A stretch of DNA of 64,000 nt from Dipetalonema caudispina (Eukaryota; Nematoda; Chromadorea; Rhabditida; Onchocercidae), in NCBI GenBank assembly GCA_013365325.1, contig JABVXV010000007.1, forward strand, positions 558,001-622,000, in the 5' to 3' direction. Below are positions 1 through 10,740 of the stretch, one piece after another; the stretch's first letter is position 1, and each line of letters begins with the position of its first letter. The position numbers and the translations under genes are program-made. The notes beneath the pieces are model-generated. The model searched no databases and was not told the origin of the DNA. It was given only the letters and a program-made list of their open reading frames with translations.

Positions 1-110
1 GCTATTTCTTATTTAGTTTCAACTTTTTTTTTAACCAGTTTTCATGAAATTTTTGCAAAGGCTCAATTTTCTTTAGTAAATCCCAGTATTTCCCTGCTTC
101 TTCATTGTAG

Positions 111-1513
111 GAGGTAATGGAATTTCGAATGTAAATAAATTGCGAAATGATTTACGTCGTTCATATCCACTACAAATTATCGATAGCGACTGGGAAGCTG
201 TCTATGGTGGTGGTTTGAATCTACAGATGAACATTCTTTATGCATCCATTACTGAATTTATCACTGTTTTCCGTGCACCGTACCGAACAGCTGGTTTTGC
301 TGGTAAATTTGCTTTTCTTTGTTTATCTTTTCCATTATTAGTTCAGAAACGCACATATCTTGTTTACACAGAGATAAAATAGAAGTAGGAGATGAAAAAA
401 TACGTCAGCGATCATCAGCATTGTCCTTTTCCACAAATCATAGATTTACTTCAACAATGTATGCGATATTTAAAGTACAAATGAAAGTTATGGGAAAAAA
501 TAACCGAATGCTGTTTTGATGATGTTATTAAACTAACCGCTGTTGCAACAAAATGGTTGTGTATATGTAAAATGATTAACGATAAACAAGCTCAAAATAA
601 TTTTTCAAAGATTTCAGCTCGGTAAAATCAAGATGTAATCTTGTTGTCTGAGCGATCTTATCAATGTTTGACTTAGCGACTGCATTAAAAACTAATTTGG
701 TGTTATCCATTTTTTGCTTTTGGATGTGAATGTGTGAATTCCAATGTTATATATCTCTAAATTCTTTGTCTTTGACACATGAAGACTTTTCTTTTTTAGG
801 ATGGCATTGGGTTAACAGCACATGTACGGTTTTGAGTGGCGAAGTAGTGCGTACTGCTTATAGCGCTCATAGTGGCAATTTGGAGAAGTTTGAGCCTGGT
901 TGGTTCTTTGGTTATAATTCATTAATAGGACGTTAACAGAGCATCGAGATGTCTATTAATTATTTTGTTTAGAGCATCCAATGCGTTTTTTTTTTTTAAA
1001 AAAGTGAAAATATTTCGTTTGAATGAAAACTCAAGTCATCATAATCAAAACATTTCTTAACCTTACTCAAATTTATCTTTGAAATCCTCATTTAGAATTC
1101 ACTTTCTAAATCATTACTGTCAAATTTTTCATTTCATTATTTGAAGTATCATGACTTTCTGTTGTGAAATTAAGACAAAGTTTTTTCGCTTATGGAGACA
1201 AATCTTGTTTTTTGACCTGGTTCGCAGCCATCACTAAACTGTTTGTAACAATCTAGGTCAGAACTTTCGTCATGGTGAATTTGAACGATATGCGTATGAA
1301 TTCGCGCCTGATTCATATATGGCATGCTATGGACGCGGCGCTGTACCTTTGAGCGCTGCATGGATGGGGATGGGTTCTCTGGCGAGTGGTGATCCGATTT
1401 CGTTTGCAAAGCTGCTCTACAATTATAATAATGCTTGTGCTCACCAAATTAAACAGTCATTAGTAAAAACATTCAATTATTATAAATCTAAGGCTCTAAA
1501 GACCGAGTTATAA
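111..1513 (+). CDS. ERG2 / sigma-1 receptor-like protein, 3' part (5' exons lie left of the window)
   Basis: Exons 111-302, 800-898 and 1257-1513 join in phase (2+546 nt) to give the last ~181 residues. The reading runs from an LRNDLRR stretch through NILYASITEF, HWVNSTCTVLSG and MACYGRGAVPLSAAW to a stop at 1511-1513. It lines up without large gaps with residues ~50-223 of human sigma-1 receptor (WRR-region helix, cupin-like beta-barrel with SG and YGRG..P motifs, C-terminal helices). The family comprises fungal C-8 sterol isomerase ERG2 and the animal ER chaperone/ligand receptor; it sits in the ER membrane through an N-terminal helix, which is outside the window here. Sequence 1-110 is intron. 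Oddity: the positions equivalent to human Asp126 and Glu172 are Cys (codons 823-825 and 1325-1327), so neither sterol-isomerase chemistry nor classical ligand binding should be assumed. A GTAAAA within the last exon (at 1473) could allow another C-terminus. Confidence 0.9.
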
Positions 1514-1575
1514 TTTTTTAGTCCCACTCTTTTCACTTTTTGTGCTCAGAATCATTTGCTCAAGAAGGTATTCAG

Positions 1576-1719
1576 CCACAGTGGCTCTACTTGTTTAGAG
1601 CAGTGCGTGACCATTCCTTTTTGTTGAGTCAAGACCTGAATTTATCACTAACAACGAAGTTGTTTTTTATCCTATCCCTATACAGTTTGTTTTTAAGCAT
1701 TTGTTTTGCAAATCCTTAA
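1576..1719 (+). CDS. possible alternative last exon of the sigma-receptor-like gene (weak)
   Basis: After a TATTCAG acceptor a frame of 47 codons runs to TAA (1717-1719). It reads PQWLYLFRAVRDHSFLL and then a hydrophobic stretch ending SLFLSICFANP. It is in phase (0) with a potential GTAAAA donor inside the preceding exon (after codon TTA at 1470-1472). If used, it would replace the last ~14 residues with a tail carrying a possible membrane segment. The base composition of the first half (about 50% GC) is higher than the flanks. No homologue with such a tail comes to mind, and the primary model with the stop at 1513 fits family length better. Confidence 0.2.
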   Translation, partial: PQWLYLFRAVRDHSFLLSQDLNLSLTTKLFFILSLYSLFLSICFANP

Positions 1720-2928
1720 TATTGTGAATCCTTTCACTAATGACCTCTTCGGGCAATTGCTCATTATGGATTATTGTTTTGACGTAATACTTTGCTCTTT
1801 GCATTTCCACGCTTTATACGAATATTCCGTTCTTTATTTAATACTCATTATTAGACAAGAATTAACTACAAGTGAATATTGTTGTTTCCCTTAACAACAA
1901 ACTGCAAAGTCCGTGTTGTTTTTACTGCTAACGTATTACGTGTGACTTTCTTACTCCAAGAGTCTTCTTTTCTAGCGCTGATAATATAGTATTATGCAAA
2001 GATTAGTAAGGAAATATGTTTCGCTGATATGAATGATTCTAGTCATAACACCTGAAGTGTTGCGTAACTGACAATCCGAACATTTTCAGAATTTTAAACA
2101 TTAGCCTCTCCTAAGTTTCTAGACGATTTTTTACAGTCTGTTTAGGATATTAAAATACGATGGCGAAACTGTTAGATTTTAAGAAAATTAGGTAAAAATG
2201 AGTGTGCCTGAATGAAACAGAACAATATTCTGTTCGTGACATTCAGGATGCTGTTTCATTGTAAAGAAGCAACAGTTTCGTGATTTTGGTTTGCTTTCTT
2301 CGAAATAAATGTTAAGTGGATTTCCTTCTACATTTGAACTGTCGTTCAGATGACTTTGCTTATCGTAGTTTTCAGAGCACAAAACTTTTCTCAGCTGAGT
2401 TCGTCCCTCCCAACTTTTTTTTCTAGTTGGCTCGACTTTTCATATTTTTTGATTGGGTCCTAGTTTTTATGTATTCCTCTGAATAATGTATTAATAATAT
2501 GTCATTTGAACCAAACTGCTATAATCATACTCGACTATGAACTAATGTATAATTTTCATTAAAACCATGAGATCGGCGGTGGGTATCAGTGGTTGGGTCT
2601 CAAAAAGTTTCACTTATTTTACTGCGAGAAACCTTACAGTTTTTATGAATACCGACGTAAACACCCGATTCCTACTAATAAAGCACTTGTAATGGAGAGC
2701 GACCGACAAGACAAAAGTGACAGGAACTTTAAATTTCTTGACGCTGGTACGCTGGAGTGAACTCATTTCTCTTACACTTTCAACAGATCAGAAATGACAA
2801 AAAATGATGGCCAGAACAACACAGTATAAGGATCTTGACGCTAAACTCTCTCTGTCAGAATGTTACGAAAATTTTATTTACAAATGTCAGTGCATAAACG
2901 AATCAACACATAGAAGTGAAAAAAAGTA

Positions 2929-3078
2929 ATGGCTGCAGCGGCCGCCATCAAGAAATTGGAATATTTCAGTTGGGAAACTGGTTCTCCTTATATGATTGGA
3001 ATAAATCATTTTTCTAAGTACCATTTTTATTTCAATTTACGGAAAAGGAGATTTAGAACTATGTTTTTCCATCAGTGA
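2929..3078 (+). CDS. short ATG-started frame in a GC-rich patch, unknown
   Basis: A 49-residue frame starts MAAAAAIKKLEYFSWETG and ends at TGA 3076-3078. The first 20 nt (2929-2948) are strikingly GC-rich (GGCTGCAGCGGCCGCC) in otherwise AT-rich DNA. The reverse strand also starts with ATG at the same spot and reads MAAAAAI, because the patch is nearly palindromic. A GTACC at 3018 could serve as donor, but no downstream exon was found. It may be a real first exon or only a chance GC patch; I do not recognise it. Confidence 0.15.
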   Translation: MAAAAAIKKLEYFSWETGSPYMIGINHFSKYHFYFNLRKRRFRTMFFHQ

Positions 3079-3414
3079 GTTACAAATTTTGAGACAGTTG
3101 AGATTTGAAAAGCTTCAAAGGAATGAAAATGGAAGCGGAATTTTTTGTACGAAAGACTACTTATAATGAAAACCTTTGACAGAATGGGTGGCTGAATCAA
3201 CCACGAAGCACATCCCGTTCCATTTAAGTGAAGAAGCAATAAAAACACCACAAGGACGTTTTAGGCGTGATCCATAGCTATCCATTGAAAACAAGAAATT
3301 ACCCTGAAAGCAAAGCCTACTTCACACCAAAAATTTTTTATTGTTTGAAATATTTCCAGACTACTATATCATAAACAAAGCCATCAAAGCAGTATTCACT
3401 AAACGATTCTAGGT

Positions 3415-6400
3415 TTATGGCAGGCAACTCCCAAAGACGCTCAATCCTTTCCGCTTTTGTTGTTTTAAAACTCGAATTAGGTGGAACTAATATCTAACTT
3501 TTTATAAAGTGCCTTTTAAAGTAAAGTTACCTTATACTGGCAAACAACGAGGTAGGCGCGATTTTTCTTTGAATCCACAACGGCTGATACAATGTTGCCC
3601 GTCTGAGAACACACAGAACAGGCTAGAGCCATCATTCGTCCAGGGTGTGCAGTTGAGCACAACGATATTTCACGCATAAAACGACCTATTAAAGAAAAGT
3701 CACGGTAAAAATGAAACTGTAGAGAGTTCCGCTACTAGAAACCACACCTATACTACGAAGAAACTTTCTTGTTACTTGAAAAATAGTGTAAAGTACCCTA
3801 ACATAAAAATCCGCATCCTTTTCATCAAATGTAGTTTAAATAGTGGAAAAAAAAAAATGAATTAAAACCATAGAAATGAACAGAGCAATAAAACAAGTGA
3901 AATGAATTAATTTTTATGAGAATGAAAGAGACAGACAAAAATAAACCTCCTCCATCATATAGTAGCAGCGCAGAACACGTGCCCACAAGAATATCATCAT
4001 TAAGACCAACACAAACACATGTTATGGGCGCCAGGCCTGCGTGAGTTGTCACACTAAAGCTGAACAGTGGACGAAATGCACTGTCAAAAACAAACACCTG
4101 AAATGGATATCAATCAGGATACTTCCAAATGCAGAAGATCTTAAAAACTCTTATTATTTGGAACTGAGAACTCTTTTTATTCAGAACACCTACAATAATT
4201 GACTTGAGAAAGTTGACTGGAGAGCAAATCAAAGCCAAAATTTGGAATTTCTTGATAGTAATACAAGCCCACAGTTCGTCGCTCTCTGTAATTACCATTT
4301 CCAATACCATCTAACATAAGGCAATAAAAAGTGCATTCATTACGTCAAATTACCTTAGCACACGCAGTATCAGCAATTAGGTATCGTCCACGGCTATCGA
4401 CACAAAGATCAACAGGTTCCGCAAATTCGGTAAAACTCATGGTCTATAATCAGATTATCACTGACAATATTATTTAACAACAGATAGTGGATTGTTGATG
4501 AAATAAAGAGAAAAGGAACCTGAAGAAGCTCTCCAGAAGGATCGCATCTATACAATTCTTTAGTTCTCCAATTTAAGGTTAAAATATCACCAGACGGTAA
4601 AATCGTCATGCCAACAGTACTACCACCTTTGATTCCTTCACTTCTAATATCCCTCAGAAATTGTCCATTTACATTGAGAACTTTTACTGAAAAAAGTTCA
4701 AATAATCGTGAAGAGGAAAGGTATGAATTGAAATACGGCTTCTCGTAAAAAGATTCGAAAATGAATTTGCGAAAAAATATCATTGGATTATCAGAGTTTC
4801 TGAGATCAGAAAAGAGTTGTGAGATTAAAACCAACTTCGATTATTTCCAGTATCCAAAATATAAATTTGTTCACGTGAATCCTGAAATACTTTTACTGGC
4901 TGATTCAGCTGAAGTGCTCCTGCACCATGAGACCCGAAGTGCCATTTTGGGCAGTGATGGCTACTTACATTTACGGAAAAAGGGCTATTTTTTACTGGTC
5001 GACCAAAGATCGTTACACGAATCAAGTATTCACACGGTTCGTAGGCTCTGAAAAAATAATTACTTTACAATTCAAAAAACCTTCTTTAAAAAATCTAAAA
5101 AATTAAGTAACTTATTATCAAACGAATTACATTAACACAAACTTTTGAGAAGCTAGAATTCATTAATAATTTAGTAAATTTAAAAGTATGTACGGATAGC
5201 AATACTTAACAATGTAGCAAATGAGATTTTGGTGAGATTCAGTCACAATAAATCAAACAAAATTATGCACGGAACAATTAATAAAAGAAGAAAAATTACT
5301 TGAAGCAAATAGAGTACGTTCCATCCTCTCCATCTTTTAGTATTGCGTCAATCATTTCAATTTCTTCAGTATTGCTACTTTCATCTGACCGTTGCTGCGC
5401 CTTGACAATTTCTACCTTTACTGGATCACCACCACTATTTCGGCGTTTACCACCGACATCGTATGTAGTCAACATTAGGTGGGTTTCCGTACACACACTG
5501 GATGTATCCAGCAGCTCTATAACACACTGTCCTGGGAAAGTTGTTGAACCGGAAACTGCACCGAAGTGGCTAAGTGACTTTTCGATTTCTGAAACTTCGT
5601 TTTATTTGAAAATTAACTGAACGGTCGCAACAAACAAACAACCACTCCTACAAGTGGTACATGAATCATGTAAACAAATGACGTACCGACGAGAAGCTTT
5701 TTGGTGTCCATGTGTAATTTCAAGAAAGCATTTTCACGAGGCTCCGTTAAAGCAAGTGCTTCTTCAGTAGCTTCCATAACACGTCTAATACGTGCTCCTA
5801 TTTCACGTACATCCACTTGGCAAATTCCTAATTCTCTTTCCAGCCTATAAGAACATTACAAATTGACCACCGCCTCAGTCTGAATTCGTTAGTGTGGAAC
5901 AAACAAAGTAACTATCAGAAATTAGTCAAAGTTATTTTCAAAAACAGACTTAATCCATACACTAGGCGAAACCAACTCACATATGTGTCAGAACAGCAAA
6001 ATTCCACCACAAAAACAAGCAAATTTACTTTTTACGATACGAGTCAATTAGCTCTGTCTGGTCGCGCAGTACTTTCTGTTTCTCGTCTCTCATCATTCGA
6101 ACTGCATCGATCAATTCACGACGTCGATTCTCCACCAACTGACATATTTCCTGAAAACCGCATACAAACTACGGACCGAAAAGTAATCTTACCTTGTAAA
6201 CTGATTTTTTACTGAAACTTCGTTATCCTATTCCTCCTCCTTTTTCCGTCCCAATACTTGTTCTTGAATTTGAGAGCTTCTACTACTTAATAATTTCTCT
6301 TCAATTTCCTCTTTATCTCATCCGTTTTCTCAGTTTCCGGAAAGTTTTTGCAAGAAATAACACTATAATGAATCATATACTTACTTGAAACGATGCATTT

Positions 6401-8094
6401 AATCCGTCTACAACTTTATCAACATTTCGATCTAGTTGCAGCGTCTCGCATTTTACGTTAGCAGCAGCTGTATTCAAGCTTGCAACACATTGATTCGCTT
6501 TATAAACAACGATTTCCGATAGGCGCTTTATTGCAATCGAAAAAGGAATCACAGTATGATCGGCGCAATCACGCCTAAAAATTTTGTATCCAAAAACTTC
6601 TGCAATATTAATGCAGTGGACTTCAAAAGAGACATTTAAAACATGGAGATTTTACATCTCAATGTATACGAATACAAGATGAATAAAATTTTCTTTTTCA
6701 TAGAAGAAAAATTGATGGCATCAAATCATTAAGCTTTTTGAGTTTCTTACTTCTATTTACCCACAGATATCTTATGAAACTTCTATACTTGACTTACGTG
6801 GAAGGAGAATCGCAGAGCTGACAAAAAACGAGATCGCATGCTTCACAGTAGAGCAACTGCTCTTGCTGGTGTATTGAACAATTGGGTACAACATCTTTGC
6901 GCTGTTTCTGCATCAAATCAAGAAGTTGGTTAATGAGAAATGATGAAGGGAATGCGTTCGAACCACCGGAAGGTAAAGTAATCATCTCACGACAGAGCGG
7001 ACAACGTAAGATTCCTGTTTCAACCACCTGCAATTTATCTTGTGGAAACATGCATCGAGCACAAATGAATGTACTAAATTGTTTGAACTATGATTCTTGA
7101 AGTTTTTTTTTTTATACGATTTCCAAATTTCCAATTATGAATAGCTCCACTGAATCTCTTATCCACAATCATGGATAAAAAACTTTCCGCCACTTTGTGC
7201 TGTCAGAGTTCAGTGAAATATGACCATTCACTGTGCTACAATAGCTGTGATTCTAAATCTAATTATTCGCCCAGAAAATATATTTGTTTATCGTTTGGGA
7301 AAAAAGAGAAGCTGGTTAAAATAATTCCCTGCTAACTTCCATTTCCTCTCAAGTTCGATTTAATGCCGATTTCACCGTTCTTTGAAAGTTAAAGAATAAG
7401 TAAAAGGATGAAAAATGCATTAATTGTCAAATGGGAGTAAATAAATAAAAAAAGTAAATAAGTAGCAGCAAATAAATAAATGAAACTGAAGGTTTTATTT
7501 ATTTATTTAATACTTACTAGGCAGTAAATAAATAAAGGCTAATCATGTGGAACAATATTTCATTCAAAATCAAATGATTTAGTTTTTTACAGTATAAACC
7601 TATCAACTTCTGATCACAATCGTACAGAAGTCACCGTTTCTCATGGATTACCTGTGGTAGTTGCTCCATACGTAGCAAACATTCCAGACATACAGTGTGA
7701 GAACATGAAAGAAGTTTCGCTTTCTTTTTTTCCTGAAGAAAAAGTCTTATATACATACAGATCTAAAAATTTTTAATCAAAGAATTTTAGCTTTTGTGGA
7801 TGTAATGTTGATGATCTGCTTCAGTAAGCATCGGCATCATTGATGTGAGCATATCTAGTTTTATAAATGTATGTATCCATGTCCAAAAAGACTGCAAAAC
7901 TCTTGACGAGGGCGATTCGCGATATTTTAGGAACAAAATCATTAAGAAGATTTATGATATAAAATAATGGGAATTACCTGATCGTAAGTACATAAACATG
8001 TTGCACAGGTTAGAAAGGTTTCAGAAAAATCCTCCAGATTGATATTAACAGTTTCGATAAAGGTTGAGGCCATATGGCCGCGGGTTAACCGCAT
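3415..8094 (-). CDS. TRIM-NHL protein: RING, B-box, coiled coil, filamin repeat, NHL repeats
   Basis: Thirteen exons, in transcript order: 8094-7978, 7732-7652, 7027-6798, 6574-6385, 6150-6029, 5844-5687, 5588-5300, 5047-4836, 4686-4520, 4443-4354, 4097-3947, 3685-3531, 3486-3415. They give one 677-residue frame. RING: C30/C33, C49-S-H51, C54/C57, C75/C78. B-box: C116, H119, C127, C130, C135, C138. A coiled coil follows (~150-300), then a filamin-type Ig repeat (~300-395) and five degenerate NHL blades from ~435 to the end (FGSHGAGALQLNQP, YILDTGNNRIKVL, EPVDLCVDSRGRYLIADT). Family members are RING E3 ligases and/or RNA- or cytoskeleton-associated regulators; this layout is that of TRIM2/3 and nematode nhl genes. 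The first in-frame ATG (8092-8094) lies 15 nt after a TAGTGCAG acceptor, suggesting trans-splicing. The last intron is only 44 nt, so the C-terminal 23 residues are the least certain. I cannot say which C. elegans nhl gene is the orthologue. Confidence 0.92.
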
Positions 8095-8109
8095 CTGCTG
8101 TGTGGCGCA

Positions 8110-8111
8110 CT
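8110..8111 (-). promoter_or_regulatory. likely spliced-leader acceptor of the TRIM-NHL gene
   Basis: On the minus strand AATTGTGTAGTGCAG ends in AG at 8111-8110, 15 nt before the first in-frame ATG, with an in-frame stop upstream at 8145-8143. No upstream coding exon is needed. Use of the site is inferred from nematode practice. Confidence 0.45.
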
Positions 8112-10730
8112 GCACTACACAATTAACACACAACGAAAAGAGCTACTAGTTTTTCTATCGACCAAACTTTACTGGTGGATGTAAACCAAGATGATGGATG
8201 CACTATCAACACAACAACAGACGATGTTTTCCATTGATGTCCAGTTGTAGTAAAAAGAACCTCATAATCATCAATCCCATTACCATGTTAAAAGCTCTGA
8301 AAACACAATTGAGGGAAAACGTTATTATCGACTGTTGTTGGCGGCCACAAACTATTAGATGTCAAATGGCTACGCTTTATTAGAAATTTATAAGCATTCT
8401 TCAGAATCTTTCGCGAATATGGCTTACAGTTCATTGGTTTATTATTAAATTTAAATTCGTCACGAAAAAGTCGTCTTTTGTACGGAAGATTGCTGCTATT
8501 AAAAAGTTAAGAAACAACAACACAAAGTCATGTTTGTGCCAAGACAATTTTTATGTAGCAATTTGGAAGCGAATGAGTTATTTTAATTATTAATTTAAAC
8601 TTGAAGGACTAAATTTCAAGGTAACAACTGTAGAGACGACATTTTTTTATGAACTAATCTTTTTTTTGCGAAAAAAAAAAACAGCAAAGCTGGAAAGTGC
8701 ATTGAAACTACCGCAATGATGTTCAGTACTGTGTGATTAACGGTAGCAATATCTCACGTTTCCTTTTTTGATTAAAAGTGCCTTAATCCTAAACCGAATA
8801 ATATATGCAGTGTAGATGCAATAATTTATGATCGTATTTATATTTTCAAGTATATAAAGCACGATTAAATCAAGTACTTGAAAAAGATAAATTAAAAACA
8901 ACCGCACATAAATACCCTCTTGACCTAAGTTGAAAGTCATCGGAAATAATATTTCCTTCAAAAGATGACTCGGCCAATTCTGAAGGAACGAAACATGGTG
9001 AGGATATTTCAATGGTAGGGTATTTCGGAGGTGAAAATGTCTTCAATGAATTGATGGTTGCAGTTTGAAAGAATGAAAGATAAAAGATGATAGATTGCTT
9101 ACATCTCTTGCCTAATCACAGGAGAAATCTGAAACTTTTTCCTTGATTGTTCACAACGTAAGCTTATCTTTGTTGATTGCATCCTGTCGATAGTGCTGTT
9201 ACTTGTTCCAGACAATTGATGGGGAAAGATATTGAAGCGGAAAATTCTTCACAACTTATTCATCATTATACATGAAATTAGCTCCACTTTATCTTGCTAA
9301 ATCCTTACTTGCATTTCATTTATTTATGATTTCTCGACTGTAAAATCTCCGTTTACAAAATGCACGAACTGTTAGCAGAAGTTAGATCAATTCAACTTCA
9401 GACAAACAAATGAATTCCAAAATTTCTATCAAATAAAATATCAAATACTGAAAATGATGGGAGGACAAACTGAACATAGAAAGTCCAGAAAAAAAGTAAT
9501 TTTTGGAGGATTTAAACTCCTAGACGTTCAATTCACATTTCTTCGTCACCGATAACTGATTCAAAGCATACTGCTAGCAGTCATCACTAAATCAAATTTT
9601 TTTTTCGCAACACAATAAGCTTACACAGGCCTCAGTAGCTCTGAAATAGTTTTTGAGGATTTGATTTCTAAATTATCAATACTTCGTTGAATATCAATTT
9701 CTTCGGAAATTCGAGCTATAAAAGATATTGATAAAAAATAAGAAGGCCTTTGAATCTGAAACTCTAGCTATTGAAAATAAACGGTCTGAGAAAGTTCTAA
9801 GAGTTTTAATATGCATTTTTTTTAGTTTTATTTCCTTAAACTAACAGTTCTTATAAAATCTGAAATGAAATTTAAATCGCCGAAAACAAGACCTATCGAC
9901 ACGAATTACTGCATAACCTATTCATGTGAAAGCCCTCATTTTATTGCTCAATACATTGTTTTGTTATGAAAAAATGAAATTGCATCTTTATTTGGAATGA
10001 TAGAAAGAAGAGAAAGATGAAAAGAAGAGATGAGAAGAGTGACGGATAGGATAGGACATCGTTCCATGACTGTGTCGCTCAAAAAGAGGTCGTCCTGTGT
10101 TTGACGTTGCATCGAGAAAAATGGTGGTAAGTCAGCAGTAATAAATGACTGCAAGCCAGTAACTTTGTTCCTCTTATCTTCTCATTCCATTTCCGTCTTT
10201 CTTTCCTTTATTGTTCCAAGCAAAATCTTTTCAGAGATGTACTCCGGTTCCCTTATCATTTAATCTTCCATTTGCTTCTTCTACTCGATCCGGTCCTATA
10301 GTTCTTTGACCGATGTTTTCTCACTAGCTTGAAGCATAGCCTACTGATCCCTTACTTACTGAAGTTCTTCATCTATCACATAGCTTACATTTTCTAATCT
10401 ATCATGAAATTTCAAACTTGAAATGTATTCTTAAGTCTTACTGTCAAATGAAAGTAAGAAAGAGGGACCATTAGCATAAGCCACAAGTACTACTCCTTTT
10501 GATGATTTGATTTGTTCACCTGCAGACCAACGTATACATTTACCTTGATCGATATTTATTGTCTACGGTGGATGAAATTTGCATTTGCTTGAGGTGGTGA
10601 GGACGAGATGCTTCTATTCTGAGATTGATCTACAGGTAGTTAGCGCATATGATAATCGTATGAGTAGGTGTCACAAAGTTTGGAACTTTGACCTCTAACT
10701 TGTTAATTTTCTATGTGAAGTATGTGCTCT
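8112..10730. other. divergent intergenic region between the TRIM-NHL and SLC12A9-like genes
   Basis: About 2.6 kb of AT-rich DNA between two divergently transcribed genes, so it must hold both promoters. I see no convincing gene. Open frames at 8737-9012 and 9948-10154 on the minus strand have no real ATG context or family likeness, although the latter contains a slightly GC-richer piece around 10050-10140. No TATA box or other element can be named with confidence. Confidence 0.5.
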
Positions 10731-10734
10731 TTGC

Positions 10735-10736
10735 AG
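10735..10736 (+). promoter_or_regulatory. likely spliced-leader acceptor of the SLC12A9-like gene
   Basis: TGTGCTCTTTGCAG ends in AG at 10735-10736, only four bases before the ATG at 10741. A pyrimidine-rich acceptor so close to the start codon, with no exon needed upstream, is typical of trans-spliced nematode mRNAs. This is inference from context. Confidence 0.6.
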
Positions 10737-10740
10737 GCGA

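Larger units (their letters stand above)
1514..3414. other. intergenic / 3'-flanking stretch with coding-like patches
   Basis: No complete gene is seen between the sigma-receptor-like stop and the end of the TRIM-NHL gene on the other strand. The stretch holds two open, coding-like + strand patches (1550-1719 and 2563-2760), a short GC-rich ATG-started frame at 2929-3078, an AATAAA at 2679-2684 and an imperfect inverted repeat around 2210-2265 (AATGAAACAG...CTGTTTCATT). The patches are described under findings. Confidence 0.5.
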
